Below, one piece after another: positions 24,395 through 35,110 of a DNA stretch of 64,000 bases; the stretch's first letter is position 1; each line of letters opens with the position of its first letter. Under the pieces are notes generated by a model that saw nothing but the letters and a program-made list of their open reading frames with translations, searched no databases and had not been told where the DNA came from. Location of the stretch: contig NZ_LXXZ01000013.1 in assembly GCF_003244875.1 (NCBI RefSeq), positions 1 to 64,000 of the forward strand. The letters run 5' to 3'. This DNA comes from Stenotrophomonas sepilia. GTDB lineage: Bacteria; Pseudomonadota; Gammaproteobacteria; Xanthomonadales; Xanthomonadaceae. The position numbers were made by a program, and so were the translations under genes.

Positions 24395-26845
24395 TCAATG
24401 CTTGACGCGCGCGTTTCCACTCGGTTTGGCCTTGCTGCGCACCGTGACACGCTGCGCACTCTTGCGCGCCTTCTTCGGTGCCAACGGACGCTCCAGCGCC
24501 AGGTCCAGGACTTCTTCGATGTACTTCACCGGCACGATCTTCAGATCGCGGGTGACGTTGGCCGGGATGTCGGCCAGGTCCTTGCGGTTCTCTTCCGGGA
24601 TGATGACCGTGCGGATGCCGCCACGCAGTGCGGCCAGCAGCTTCTCCTTCAGGCCACCGATGGCAGTGACTCGACCACGCAGGGTGATCTCGCCGGTCAT
24701 CGCCACGTCGGCGCGCACCGGCACCTTGGTCAGCATCGACACCAGCGAGGTGACCATCGCCGCCCCGGCACTCGGGCCATCCTTCGGCGTGGCGCCATCG
24801 GGCACGTGCAGGTGCACGTCATGCTTCTGCAGGAAGTCGCTGTCGATGCCAAAGCCCACGGCGCGCGAACGCACCACCGACAGCGCGGCCGACGCCGATT
24901 CCTTCATCACGTTGCCGAGCTGGCCGGTCAGGATCAGCTGGCCCTTGCCCGGCACCAGGGTCGATTCGATCTGCAGCAGGTCGCCACCGACTTCGGTCCA
25001 GGCCAGGCCGGTGACCAGGCCGATTTCATTCTCTTCCTCGGCACGGCCGAAGTCGAAGCGACGCACGCCCAGGTACTTGTCCAGGTTCTTGCTGGACACA
25101 TTGACCAGCGCCTTGGGCTTCTTCGCACCCTTCTTCGCCTTCACCGGCTGCGGGCCGGCCAGCGCGATCTCCTTCACCACCTTGCGGCAGATCTTGGCGA
25201 TCTCGCGTTCCAGGTTGCGCACGCCCGATTCGCGCGTGTAGTAGCGCACGATGTCCTGGATGGCGTCACTGCCGATTTCCAGCTCTTCCGGCTGCAGGCC
25301 GTTGGCCTTGACCTGCTTCGGCACCAGGTAGCGGGTCGCGATGTTGAGCTTCTCATCCTCGGTGTAGCCGGGGATGCGGATCACTTCCATGCGGTCCAGC
25401 AGCGGGCCGGGAATGTTGAGCGAGTTCGAGGTGGCCACGAACATCACTTCGGACAGGTCCAGGTCCACTTCCAGGTAGTGGTCGTTGAATGCGTTGTTCT
25501 GCTCCGGATCGAGCACTTCCAGCAGCGCCGAAGACGGATCGCCACGGAAGTCCATCGACATCTTGTCGATCTCGTCGAGCACGAACAGCGGGTTCTTGCT
25601 GCCGACCTTGTTGAGGTTCTGCACGATGCGGCCCGGCATGGAACCGACGTAGGTACGGCGGTGGCCACGGATTTCGGCCTCGTCGCGCACGCCGCCCAGC
25701 GACATGCGCACGAACTTGCGGTTGGTGGCCTTGGCAATCGACTGGCCCAGCGAGGTCTTGCCCACGCCCGGCGGCCCGACCAGGCACAGGATCGGGCCCT
25801 TCATCTGCTTCACGCGCGACTGCACCGCTAGGTATTCAAGAATGCGCTCCTTGACCTTCTCCAGGCCGTAGTGGTCGGCATCGAGCGTATCCTGCGCGAC
25901 CTTCAGGTCCTTGCGCACCTTGCTGCGCTTCTTCCACGGCACGCCCAGCAGCCACTCCAGGTAGTTGCGCACGACGGCGGCTTCGGCCGACATCGGCGAC
26001 ATCTGCTTGAGCTTGTTCAGTTCATTGCGCGCCTTGGCTTCAACCGCCTTCGGCATGCCGGCCTCGGCAATCTTGCGGGCCAGTTCTTCCAGCTCGCCCG
26101 GCGCGTCGTCCAGGTCACCCAGTTCCTTCTGGATGGCCTTCATCTGTTCGTTGAGGTAATACTCGCGCTGGCTCTTCTCCATCTGCGACTTCACGCGGCC
26201 GCGGATGCGCTTCTCCATCTGCTGCACGTCGATCTCGCCGTCGACCAGCCCGACCAGCATCTCCAGGCGGTCACCGACGGCCAGCGTTTCCAGCAGGCGC
26301 TGCTTGTCGGCCAGGCGCACGCTGATGTGCGCAGCGATGGTGTCGGCCAGGCGCGCCGGCTCATCGATGCCCGACAGCGTCTGCAGCAGCTCCGGCGGCA
26401 GCTTGCGGTTGGTCTTCACGTACTGCTCGAACAGCGACATCAGCGAGCGGGCAATCGCCTCGACCTCGCGCGCCTCGCGCTCGTCGGTGGCGTCGATCTC
26501 CACGGCCTGGCCATGCAGCGAGCCGTCGCGCTCGTCGACGTGGGTGACCTGCACGCGCGACAGGCCTTCAACCAGCACCTTGATGGTGCCGTCGGGCAGC
26601 TTCAGCAGCTGCAGCACCTGCGCCAGCGTACCGACCTGGTAGAGGTCGGCCGCATGCGGGTCGTCGGTTTCGGCCGACTTCTGCGCCAGCAGCAGGATGC
26701 GCTTGTCCGCCTCCATTGCCTGTTCGAGCGCGTGCATGGACTTGTCACGGCCGACGAACAGCGGGATGACCATGTGCGGGAACACCACTACGTCGCGCAG
26801 CGGCAGGACCGGCAGGTCGAGGGTTTCACTTGGGGAACGGGCCAT
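24395..26845 (-). CDS. lon: ATP-dependent protease La
   Basis: This is an 816-residue Lon protease that degrades misfolded and regulatory proteins in the cytosol. It has the N-terminal substrate domain [20 protein letters not shown], the AAA+ module with Walker [10 protein letters not shown], and a C-terminal Ser-Lys protease with the catalytic serine in [10 protein letters not shown] and the lysine in [15 protein letters not shown] choose ATG 26843-26845 ([12 protein letters not shown]). The longer frame runs back through the clpX terminator. A palindrome (GCGCGTCAATGCTTGACGCGC) overlaps its stop codon. Confidence 0.97.
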   Translation of the reverse strand: MARSPSETLDLPVLPLRDVVVFPHMVIPLFVGRDKSMHALEQAMEADKRILLLAQKSAETDDPHAADLYQVGTLAQVLQLLKLPDGTIKVLVEGLSRVQVTHVDERDGSLHGQAVEIDATDEREAREVEAIARSLMSLFEQYVKTNRKLPPELLQTLSGIDEPARLADTIAAHISVRLADKQRLLETLAVGDRLEMLVGLVDGEIDVQQMEKRIRGRVKSQMEKSQREYYLNEQMKAIQKELGDLDDAPGELEELARKIAEAGMPKAVEAKARNELNKLKQMSPMSAEAAVVRNYLEWLLGVPWKKRSKVRKDLKVAQDTLDADHYGLEKVKERILEYLAVQSRVKQMKGPILCLVGPPGVGKTSLGQSIAKATNRKFVRMSLGGVRDEAEIRGHRRTYVGSMPGRIVQNLNKVGSKNPLFVLDEIDKMSMDFRGDPSSALLEVLDPEQNNAFNDHYLEVDLDLSEVMFVATSNSLNIPGPLLDRMEVIRIPGYTEDEKLNIATRYLVPKQVKANGLQPEELEIGSDAIQDIVRYYTRESGVRNLEREIAKICRKVVKEIALAGPQPVKAKKGAKKPKALVNVSSKNLDKYLGVRRFDFGRAEEENEIGLVTGLAWTEVGGDLLQIESTLVPGKGQLILTGQLGNVMKESASAALSVVRSRAVGFGIDSDFLQKHDVHLHVPDGATPKDGPSAGAAMVTSLVSMLTKVPVRADVAMTGEITLRGRVTAIGGLKEKLLAALRGGIRTVIIPEENRKDLADIPANVTRDLKIVPVKYIEEVLDLALERPLAPKKARKSAQRVTVRSKAKPSGNARVKH

Positions 26846-26897
26846 GGGGGCTCCAGGGAAGGGGGAAAACCGCCTCCGGGAGGGCATCTTCCGGAGA

Positions 26898-26937
26898 CAA
26901 AAAAAGCCGATGGCCCCGTTATGGGGCCATCGGCTTT
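26898..26937 (-). terminator. intrinsic terminator of clpX
   Basis: A perfect 15-bp stem (AAAGCCGATGGCCCC and its complement, 26903-26937) with a five-base loop is followed on the minus strand by seven T residues. It separates clpX from lon, so lon must use its own promoter in the 50 bp that follow. Confidence 0.92.
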
Positions 26938-26988
26938 CAGATGCAAGGCATTCCTTGAAAATCCTTTCCAATCAACAACCTGGAAGGA

Positions 26989-28278
<1,290 letters not shown>

Positions 28279-28404
28279 GCTTCGCTTACCCAGTTACCCC
28301 ACCCGCTGAACGGGGGTTCGATTCGAGAATAGCACAGGGCCGAGGGGACACCAGTCCCACCCGACCCTGCAGGAACGAGGCCTCCCTGGCCCCGTGAAGG
28401 CCGG

Positions 28405-29031
28405 TCAACCGGCCTGGATCGACTCATCCGGACGACGCTCCAGGACCTGGTCGACCAGACCGTAGGCCTGCGCCTCGAAGGCGCTCTTGAAGTTGTCGCG
28501 CTCGGTGTCACGGGCGATCGTCTCCAGCGACTGGCCGGTGTGCTTGGCCAGCACCTCGTTCAGGCGCGAACGCAGGGTCAGGATCTCGCGCGCGTGGATG
28601 TCGATGTCGGTGGCCTGGCCCTGGTAGCCACCCAGCGGCTGATGGATCATCACGCGCGAGTTCGGCAGCGCATAGCGCTTGCCGGCTTCGCCCGCGGCCA
28701 GCAGCAGGGCGCCCATCGAGGCGGCCTGGCCGATGCAGGTGGTGCTCACATTCGGCTTGATGTACTGCATGGTGTCGTAGATCGCCATGCCGGCGGTGAC
28801 CACGCCACCCGGCGAGTTGATGTAGATGTTGATGTCCTTCTCCGGGTTTTCCGATTCCAGGAACAGCAACTGCGCCACCACCACGTTGGCCATGTGATCG
28901 TCGATCGGGCCCACGAGGAAGATCAGGCGCTCCTTCAACAGGCGCGAATAGATGTCGTAGGCACGCTCGCCGCGGCTGGTCTGCTCGACCACCATCGGAA
29001 CCAGGTTCAGGGCTTTGGTTCGGTTGTCCAT
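28405..29031 (-). CDS. clpP: ATP-dependent Clp protease proteolytic subunit
   Basis: This is a 208-residue serine peptidase that forms the tetradecameric barrel. The catalytic Ser is in [11 protein letters not shown], the His in VMIHQPLGG, and the Asp follows about 50 residues on. It is followed by clpX after about 125 bp, with a palindrome (AGGCCGGTCAACCGGCCT) over the stop codon. Confidence 0.97.
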
Positions 29032-29107
29032 TACGTGAGGTACCTATCTTGGGGGGCAACAACCCCGCGCCGACAAAGGCGCGGGGCATCCGGTGATCCG
29101 CCCGGGC

Positions 29108-30403
29108 TTACTGGCGGATCGCGTCCTGGAACGACAGCTTCTCTTCGGTGTGCTGGGCACGCTCGGCGATCCAGTCGATCACCTGCTCTTCCATCACACG
29201 GTTCTGCAGGCCAGACATCAACTGGGGGTCGTTGCGGTACATCTCAATGACCTGCTCCGGCTCTTCGTAGGTCGAAGCGATCAGACGCATCGTTTCATTC
29301 AGGCGCTTGGCTTCCAGGCGCAGGTCGTTGATGCGGGCCACTTCACCGACCAGCAGGCCGACCAGCACGCGCTTGGCGGCAGCGTCCTTGAAGCCTTCGT
29401 GGGCATCGGCCGGGATCTCGCCGACGTTCTGGCCGTTGCGGCGCAGCTGCTCGACCTGCTGGGCCAGCATGGCGCGGGCTTCGTTCTCGACAAGGCGCGG
29501 CGGCATTTCCACCGACGAGTAGGCCGCGATCAGCTGCTCGCCCACTTCACGGCGCAGGCGGTTCATCAACGCACCCTTCAGCTCGCGCTCCAGGTTGGCG
29601 CGGATGTCGCTGCGGAACTGCTCCACATCGCCGCCCTTCACGCCGAAGCTCTTGATGAAGGCTTCGTCGACCGCCGGCACGACCGGCTCGGAGACCTCGG
29701 TGACCTTGACGGTGACCTGCACGGTCTTGCCGGCCAGCACCGGCACGCGCCAGTCAGCCGGGAACTCGACGTCGAGGGTCTTCTCTTCGCCCTTGGCCAG
29801 GCCGACCAGGCCCTTCTCGATGGTGTCGAACATCATGCCCTGGCCGAGCACGATCGAACCCTTCTCGGTGCCCTCGGCCGGCAGGCGCTCTTCGCCGGCC
29901 TGCGACCAGGTTTCCACCGCGACCAGGTCACCGTCCTGCGCGCCACGGCTGACCGGGGCCCAGGTACGACGCTGGTTCTGCAGGTTCTCGATCATCTGGT
30001 CGATGTCGGCGTCGGTGATCTCGGCGGTATGGCGCACGACGGTCAGCTTGCTGACGTCGATGTCGCCGAAGTCCGGCACCACTTCCACGGTGGCCACGAA
30101 GGAGAACTCACCCTCGTCGCCCTTGTCGATGCGCGGGCTGCCGACGATGCGCAGGTCGTGCTCGCGCACGGCCGCATCGAAGGTTTCGCGCAGCAGGCCG
30201 TCCAGCGCCTCGCCACGGACCTGCGCGCCGAAGCGCTGCTCGATCACCTTGGCCGGCACCTTGCCCGGGCGGAAGCCCTTGATGCGGGTGGTACGGGCGA
30301 TTTCGCCGAGGCGGCCGGCGATGTGGCTCTGCAGACGCTCTTCCGGCAGCGAGAAGCTCAGGCGGCGTTCCAGGTTGCCGGTGGATTCGATCGAAGCTTG
30401 CAT
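29108..30403 (-). CDS. tig: trigger factor, ribosome-associated chaperone
   Basis: This is a 431-residue trigger factor. The ribosome-docking signature is GFRPGKVP in the N-terminal domain, followed by the FKBP-like isomerase domain and the helical C-terminal chaperone arms. The start is ATG 30401-30403 ([15 protein letters not shown]), and the longer open frame runs into tRNA-derived DNA. tig-clpP-clpX-lon-hupB is the conserved protein quality-control cluster. The prophage inserted about 190 bp upstream of this start. Confidence 0.97.
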   Translation of the reverse strand: MQASIESTGNLERRLSFSLPEERLQSHIAGRLGEIARTTRIKGFRPGKVPAKVIEQRFGAQVRGEALDGLLRETFDAAVREHDLRIVGSPRIDKGDEGEFSFVATVEVVPDFGDIDVSKLTVVRHTAEITDADIDQMIENLQNQRRTWAPVSRGAQDGDLVAVETWSQAGEERLPAEGTEKGSIVLGQGMMFDTIEKGLVGLAKGEEKTLDVEFPADWRVPVLAGKTVQVTVKVTEVSEPVVPAVDEAFIKSFGVKGGDVEQFRSDIRANLERELKGALMNRLRREVGEQLIAAYSSVEMPPRLVENEARAMLAQQVEQLRRNGQNVGEIPADAHEGFKDAAAKRVLVGLLVGEVARINDLRLEAKRLNETMRLIASTYEEPEQVIEMYRNDPQLMSGLQNRVMEEQVIDWIAERAQHTEEKLSFQDAIRQ

Positions 30404-30592
30404 GTTGACTCCTGCCACCGGTGGCCCAGGCCCCCGGCTCGATGATTGGGATGAAACGGTTGTAAGGACGCGACGTCTGGGACGCGCCTGCTTGCCGCAG
30501 CCCTTTAGTTTCGCCCAATTCGGCGTGCACTGCCAGCGCGTGCCGGTCAAGGGGGCGCAGATGGCCCGATCAGGGCGGGGACAGGCCGGCAC

Positions 30593-30648
<56 letters not shown>

Positions 30649-30706
30649 CGAAGCCCCTGCCGCTTAGTCCTGACCACTCAACTACTTACAGCTTTCCAGT
30701 CTATCA

Positions 30707-30767
30707 GGTGACGCTTCGGGTGACATATAGGTGACGCCGGGTGCCACGACAGGTGACACCAGGTGAC
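30707..30767 (+). repeat. five GGTGAC direct repeats next to the attachment site
   Basis: GGTGAC begins at 30707, 30719, 30730, 30752 and 30762; three of these read AGGTGACGCC or close to it. They lie 60-120 bp from the tRNA-derived core, where integrase arm-type sites would be expected. Operators for a repressor of the adjacent polymerase promoter are an alternative. Confidence 0.6.
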
Positions 30768-30773
30768 GCCGAA

Positions 30774-30794
30774 TAAAGTGGTCATCTTCGGCGG
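30774..30794 (+). promoter_or_regulatory. candidate prophage RNA polymerase promoter, copy 1
   Basis: TAAAGTGGTCATCTTCGGCGG matches the copies at 33032, 34891 and 44114 over about 20 positions. It points at the phage RNA polymerase gene 170 bp downstream, so the polymerase could amplify its own synthesis. Confidence 0.65.
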
Positions 30795-30828
30795 ACCTCC
30801 TCCTAGGACAACCATTCAGAACTACTCA

Positions 30829-30858
30829 TTGCTGTTCACCACCGAGGACTACTACAGT
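30829..30858 (+). promoter_or_regulatory. possible host sigma70 promoter for the phage RNA polymerase gene
   Basis: TTGCTG (30829-30834), an 18-bp spacer and TACAGT (30853-30858) resemble a weak housekeeping promoter. The host polymerase must start the first transcript after induction, and this is the best candidate between the attachment site and the gene. Confidence 0.4.
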
Positions 30859-30897
30859 TCCACATAGGTCCACCCAGGACCAACAACCGAACCACTC

Positions 30898-30938
30898 AGG
30901 ACCGTACCGGGCAGCCCCCGGTGCGGTCCTCCCGTTTT
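30898..30938 (+). terminator. terminator-like hairpin in the phage RNA polymerase leader
   Basis: AGGACCG-T-ACCGGG, a four- to five-base loop, CCCGGT-G-CGGTCCT form a long stem at 30898-30930, followed by CCCGTTTT. It lies about 30 bp before the ATG and downstream of both promoter candidates, so it may attenuate polymerase expression in the lysogen, or protect the 5' end of a processed mRNA. Confidence 0.6.
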
Positions 30939-30965
30939 GACTTTTGCATCCCCCGAGGGCAAACG

Positions 30966-33401
30966 ATGACGACTTGGCAAGAGAACGACCTGCACGCCGC
31001 CCAGCTCGAACTGGAGAAGGAAAGCACCAGCCTGGGCATTGCCCGCTACGAGAAGATCAGGGAGCAGCGCCAGGAGGCCGAGACCGGCCCCGGCCGCAAG
31101 CTGGTCATGGAGAGCATCGACGCCACCGCCGCCGCGATCATGGCGTTCGTGGCCGAAGCCGACACCGGCAAGCCGGGCAAGCGCCACGCCGCCCTCAAGT
31201 TCATCCGCCACCTGAACCCCCACGCCCTCGCCTATCTGACCAGCTTCACCTGCGTCAACGCGCTGGTCGCCGATCACCGCAAGGCGGTGTCCGTGGCGAT
31301 CACCCTGGGCCACGAGGTAGCCAACGAGATCAACTTCTCCCTGCTCCGCGAGAAGCACCCCGGCCTGTACCGGGTGGTCCAGGAGCAGCTCAAGAAGTCC
31401 ACCTCGGCCCGGCACTCCACCGCCGTCATGCGGCACGTCATCGCCGACGCCGAGTTCGCCCCCGAGGACGACAAGCGCCTCTACCTGTCCGACAAGGACG
31501 CGCTGCTGGTGGGCATGAAGCTCATCGAGCTGTTCGTCGAGGCGACCGGGCTGGTCGAGCTGGTCACCGTGGCCGAGCGCGGCAAGCGCCACCTGCTCAT
31601 CGCCGGGAATCAGAAGGTGCTCGACTGGCTGACCAAGGCCCACGACAGCGCCGCACTGTACCAGCCGGTGCTGATGCCGATGGTCGTCCCGCCGCGTCCG
31701 TGGACCACGCCCCGCGACGGCGGCTACCTGACCGACATCGGCGGCCGGGCTGACCTCGTGCGTACCCGCAACCGCGCCTACAAGCGCGAGCTGGCGCTGG
31801 TCGATATGCCCAACGTCTACCAGGCCCTCAACGCCATCCAGGCAACCGCCTGGAAGGTGAACGTGCCCGTCCTGGAGGTCATGCGCGAGCTGTGGAACGC
31901 AGGAGGCGGTGTCGCTGGGCTGCCGGAGCGCGAGCTGCTGGACCTGCCGAGCCGCCCTGCCCTGCTGGAGACCGACCCGGACTACTTCAAGGAGCACCAC
32001 GCCGACGAGTTCAAGGAATGGAAGCGCGGCCGCGCCAAGGTCTACGAGGCCAACGCACGCAGCGTGTCCACCCGCCTCGCCGCCGCGCAGAAGATCGCCC
32101 TGGCGGAGAAGTTCGCCGAGTACCCCGCGATCTACTTCCCGCACAACCTCGACTTCCGCGGCCGGTGCTATCCCCTGCCCCCGACGCTGACCCCGCAGGG
32201 TGATGATGCGGCCAAGGGCCTGCTGACGTTCGCCCAAGGCGTGCCGCTCGGCGAGGACGGTGCCTACTGGCTCGCCATCCACGTCGCCAACTGCTTCGGC
32301 GTGGACAAGGTGTCGTTCGAGGAGCGCGTGGCCTGGGTGCGCGAGCACGAGGAGCAGATTCTCGACAGCGCCCTCGATCCGCTGGACGGCCAACGCTTCT
32401 GGATGGACGCCGACAGCCCGTTCTGCGCGCTGGCCGCGTGCTTCGAGTGGCTCGGCTACAGCCTCAACGGCCGCGATCACGTCTCCCATCTGCCCATCGC
32501 GCTCGACGGCTCCTGCAACGGCCTCCAGAACTTCTCGGCCATGCTCCGCGACTCCGTGGGCGGCGCAGCCACCAACCTGATCCCGCAGCCGAAGCCCGCC
32601 GACATCTATTCGCGCGTGAAGGACGTGGCCCAGGAGAAGCTGCGCGCCCGTGCCGAGAGCGGCGACCCGCTGGCGATCAAGCTGGACGGCCAGCTCACCC
32701 GCGACATCGTGAAGCAGCCGGTGATGACGCTTCCCTACGGCGTCACGAAGTCGGGCATGCGCGCCCAGGTGCTCTCCAAGTTCAAGAAGCTGGGCATGGA
32801 GGACGATTGGGAGACCGCCGAGTACCTGGCGACCCTGCTGTGGGAGTGCATCGGCGAGGTCGTGATCGCAGCCCGCGCGGCGATGGACTGGCTGCGTGAC
32901 GCCTCCAAGGTCGCCTCGTCGGCCGACCTGCCGGTGAGCTGGACGACCCCCGCTGGCTTCCCGGTCCTCCAGGAGTACCGCGAGGAGGAAGGCGTCCGCA
33001 TCCGGCCGCACGTCGGAGGCCGCGAGGTGAATTTAGTGGTCAACATCGGCGGTACTAAGCTCGACCGTCGCAGGCAGACCCTCGGGATCAGCCCGAACTT
33101 CGTCCACTCCTGCGACGCCAGCCACATGATGCTGACCACCTGCCTCGCGGCAGAGAACGGCATCGAGTCGTTCGCCATGATCCACGACTCCTACGGTACG
33201 CACGCGGGCCAGGCAGCAATCCTCGCCGCCGCACTCCGGCAGGCGTTCGTCGATCAATACAGCGGCGACGTACTGGCCGACTTCCGACAGCAACTCGTCG
33301 AGCAGCTCCCGCCAGAAGCGGCAGAGAAACTCCCACCCCTCCCGCCGCATGGCGACCTGGACCTCAGCCTGGTGCTGGAGTCGCGCTATTTCTTTGCCTA
33401 G
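30966..33401 (+). CDS. single-subunit DNA-directed RNA polymerase, T7 gp1 type
   Basis: This 811-residue enzyme transcribes phage genes from its own promoters. Catalytic residues by comparison with T7: Asp514 in ALDGSCNGLQNFSAM (T7 Asp537), Lys583 in KQPVMTLPYGVTKSG (T7 Lys631) and Asp741 in MIHDSYGTHA (T7 Asp812). It is about 70 residues shorter than T7 RNAP, mainly before the palm. I start at ATG 30966 (MTTWQENDL), which has a GAGGG box; the frame is open 15 codons further but without a ribosome site. A phage promoter motif is embedded at 33032. It is the first gene after the attachment site. Confidence 0.96.
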   Translation: MTTWQENDLHAAQLELEKESTSLGIARYEKIREQRQEAETGPGRKLVMESIDATAAAIMAFVAEADTGKPGKRHAALKFIRHLNPHALAYLTSFTCVNALVADHRKAVSVAITLGHEVANEINFSLLREKHPGLYRVVQEQLKKSTSARHSTAVMRHVIADAEFAPEDDKRLYLSDKDALLVGMKLIELFVEATGLVELVTVAERGKRHLLIAGNQKVLDWLTKAHDSAALYQPVLMPMVVPPRPWTTPRDGGYLTDIGGRADLVRTRNRAYKRELALVDMPNVYQALNAIQATAWKVNVPVLEVMRELWNAGGGVAGLPERELLDLPSRPALLETDPDYFKEHHADEFKEWKRGRAKVYEANARSVSTRLAAAQKIALAEKFAEYPAIYFPHNLDFRGRCYPLPPTLTPQGDDAAKGLLTFAQGVPLGEDGAYWLAIHVANCFGVDKVSFEERVAWVREHEEQILDSALDPLDGQRFWMDADSPFCALAACFEWLGYSLNGRDHVSHLPIALDGSCNGLQNFSAMLRDSVGGAATNLIPQPKPADIYSRVKDVAQEKLRARAESGDPLAIKLDGQLTRDIVKQPVMTLPYGVTKSGMRAQVLSKFKKLGMEDDWETAEYLATLLWECIGEVVIAARAAMDWLRDASKVASSADLPVSWTTPAGFPVLQEYREEEGVRIRPHVGGREVNLVVNIGGTKLDRRRQTLGISPNFVHSCDASHMMLTTCLAAENGIESFAMIHDSYGTHAGQAAILAAALRQAFVDQYSGDVLADFRQQLVEQLPPEAAEKLPPLPPHGDLDLSLVLESRYFFA
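33032..33052 (+). promoter_or_regulatory. candidate prophage RNA polymerase promoter, copy 2
   Basis: TTTAGTGGTCAACATCGGCG lies inside the polymerase gene in plus orientation. It forces a TTA leucine codon in GC-rich coding DNA, which argues for selection on the DNA motif. It would drive the small genes and the ssDNA-binding protein downstream. Confidence 0.65.
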
Positions 33402-33445
33402 TCCATCCCCCTTTGGCAATTGATACCCCAAGCGAGAACATTAAC

Positions 33446-33589
33446 ATGAGCATCAACTACCAGCACGCACTGAACACCTACGTTGCCCAGGACCACTTCG
33501 GTGTGGTCCTCGGCATCTACAACCCGGCCGAACACGGCACGGTCGAGGAGTTCAAGCACCGCATGACGGAGCTGCACGCAGGTGCGTGA
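33446..33589 (+). CDS. small hypothetical phage protein (47 aa)
   Basis: The ORF begins MSINYQHALNTYVAQDHFGV and ends EFKHRMTELHAGA. It lies 44 bp after the polymerase gene, and its stop overlaps the GTG start of the next ORF (GTGCGTGA). I see no known domain; the position matches the small early genes that follow gene 1 in T7-like phages. Confidence 0.6.
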   Translation: MSINYQHALNTYVAQDHFGVVLGIYNPAEHGTVEEFKHRMTELHAGA

Positions 33590-33866
33590 TCGCGTCATCG
33601 ACGGACTGCACTCACGTTCTGCCGAGAGCGCCGCACGCGGCGCTTTCGTCGTGATCGACAGCGTGCAGTCCCTCGGCCACCCGGCCGATCAGGTGATCGG
33701 CTTGGCGTGTGCCTTCAAGAACTTCTGCGAAGTGCTCGGCCTCGATCCGATGGAAGTGCTGCGGGTCGTCTCGCGCATGGAGCAGGACTGCCGCTACCGG
33801 CAGGTCAACACCCTCAACGCCGTGCGCCGCTACGCGGAGCGCGAGCTGAAACCGCACTACCCGTGA
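33582..33866 (+). CDS. hypothetical phage protein (94 aa)
   Basis: A GTG start overlaps the preceding ORF, and the stop overlaps the next start (TGATG). The sequence is soluble and mixed (SVQSLGHPADQVIGLACAFK, NAVRRYAERELKPHYP) with no recognised domain. The tight translational coupling on both sides is the main support. Confidence 0.65.
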   Translation: MRDRVIDGLHSRSAESAARGAFVVIDSVQSLGHPADQVIGLACAFKNFCEVLGLDPMEVLRVVSRMEQDCRYRQVNTLNAVRRYAERELKPHYP

Positions 33867-34024
33867 TGCGTGACCCGATCACCGACGCCTTCATCGACGA
33901 GGCGCTCATCGGCTTCGACATCGACGAAGCCTTCGGCATTTCCGCCGACACCCCGCTGACCGCCGCCGCTGACCTGTGGCGCGCGGGCATCTATCTCCCG
34001 ACCAACTACGAGACCGACAACTGA
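33866..34024 (+). CDS. small acidic phage protein (52 aa)
   Basis: MRDPITDAFIDEALIGFDID is strongly acidic. It starts in the TGATG overlap with the previous gene and ends in a TGATG overlap with the ssDNA-binding protein gene. Small acidic early proteins of T7-like phages often inhibit host enzymes, but nothing here identifies a target. Confidence 0.6.
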   Translation: MRDPITDAFIDEALIGFDIDEAFGISADTPLTAAADLWRAGIYLPTNYETDN

Positions 34025-34689
34025 TGGCAACCAAGAAGCGCGAACGATTCGTCTCCCCCAAGGGCACCGCCGTGTGGCCGCGCCTGAACGAACCGGACAC
34101 CAAGTTCAAGCCGGAAGGCGAATACACCGTGAGCCTGGCGTTCGACCCGAACGACAAGGACTTCAAGGCGCTGGCGAAGAAGCTGGAAACCCGGCGCGAC
34201 GAGCTGTTCCAGGAGTTCCTGAGCGAGAACCCGAAGAAGAAGAAGGGTGCCGAAGTGGCCCCGGTGTTCACCGAAGAAACCGACGAGAACGGCGATGACA
34301 CCGGCCGCGTGCTGGTGAAGTTCAAGATGAAGGCCAGCGGCGTCAGCAAGCGCACCGGCAAGAAGTTCACCATGCGCCCGGACATCTTCGACGCCCGCGG
34401 CAAGAAGATCGACAACCCGCCGCAGATCGGCGGCGGCAGCGAACTCAAGGTCTCCTACGAGATCGGCGGCTCGTTCGTCGAATCGGCCAAGAAGTTCTAC
34501 CTGACCTGCTACATGGTCGCCGTCCAGGTGATCGAGCTGGTCGAGTTCGGCCAGCGCAACGCCAAGGACTACGGCTTCGGCGAGGAGGACGGCTACGAGG
34601 CCGCCGACAGCGCGCCGTTCAGCGACAGCGATGACGACTCGGACGACGACAGCGACTCCGACGACGAGGGCGATGACGGCGACTACTGA
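34024..34689 (+). CDS. single-stranded DNA-binding protein, T7 gp2.5 type
   Basis: This is a 221-residue OB-fold protein for phage replication and recombination. It shares the T7 gp2.5 layout: an N-terminal lysine-rich start, KGKKxxxxPxIGGGSxLKVxY in the core (here GKKIDNPPQIGGGSELKVSY), and a long acidic tail with a terminal aromatic residue (EGDDGDY; T7 ends EDGDF). In T7 that tail contacts the polymerase and helicase. The upstream frame is open further, but the start is set by the TGATG coupling. Confidence 0.9.
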   Translation: MATKKRERFVSPKGTAVWPRLNEPDTKFKPEGEYTVSLAFDPNDKDFKALAKKLETRRDELFQEFLSENPKKKKGAEVAPVFTEETDENGDDTGRVLVKFKMKASGVSKRTGKKFTMRPDIFDARGKKIDNPPQIGGGSELKVSYEIGGSFVESAKKFYLTCYMVAVQVIELVEFGQRNAKDYGFGEEDGYEAADSAPFSDSDDDSDDDSDSDDEGDDGDY

Positions 34690-35110
34690 TCCGCTGTCGG
34701 TCATCGTGGACACCGCGAGGGGGGCCAAGCATTTGGCCTCCCTCACGTTCCCGTTTGACCCGGTGCCCGCCTCGCGCCCGAAGGTTTCGCGCTGGGGCGT
34801 CTACTACGGCAAGACCTACAAGACCTGGAAGGAAGCCGCAGAGAAGCATCTGCCAGCCGGTGACCTGGACCTGTCGCCGACCGATCCGGTTTTAGTGGTC
34901 ATCATCGCGGTATGCAAACGCGCCAAGACCTCGAAGGCCGCGTTTCCCAAGGGCGACGTGGACAACCTCGCCAAGGGGCCGATGGACGTTGTGACCAAAG
35001 CTACCGGCTATTGGGCCGACGACAAGCAAGTCATGTGGCTGCTCTCCGGTAAGCGCTGGGCGCAGCCGGACGAAGAACCACGCACCGAAGTCCACCTCTA
35101 CAAACTCTAA
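34673..35110 (+). CDS. RusA-family Holliday junction endonuclease
   Basis: This is a 145-residue nuclease starting in the acidic tail of the ssDNA-binding protein gene (ATG 34673, MTATTDPLSVIVDTARGAKH). RusA features are FPFDPVPASRPKVSRWGVYY, the KTYKTWKE segment and the acidic active site KGDVDNLAKGPMDVVTK. It occupies the place of T7 endonuclease I (gp3), which is an unrelated fold, so it is an analogous replacement. It would debranch replication or recombination intermediates. A phage promoter motif lies inside it at 34891. Confidence 0.82.
   Translation: MTATTDPLSVIVDTARGAKHLASLTFPFDPVPASRPKVSRWGVYYGKTYKTWKEAAEKHLPAGDLDLSPTDPVLVVIIAVCKRAKTSKAAFPKGDVDNLAKGPMDVVTKATGYWADDKQVMWLLSGKRWAQPDEEPRTEVHLYKL
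34891..34911 (+). promoter_or_regulatory. candidate prophage RNA polymerase promoter, copy 3
   Basis: TTTAGTGGTCATCATCGCGG lies inside the RusA-like gene and again imposes a TTA codon (in the stretch coding VLVVIIAV). It would drive the lysozyme-like, helicase and polymerase genes. Confidence 0.68.

Noticed and set aside
30852-33011. 719-codon minus-strand ORF opposite the phage RNA polymerase
   Set aside because: It is the mirror of a GC-rich gene with strong third-position bias; the sequence is low-complexity (Gly/Leu/Val/His), without a ribosome site, and the sense product has all polymerase motifs.
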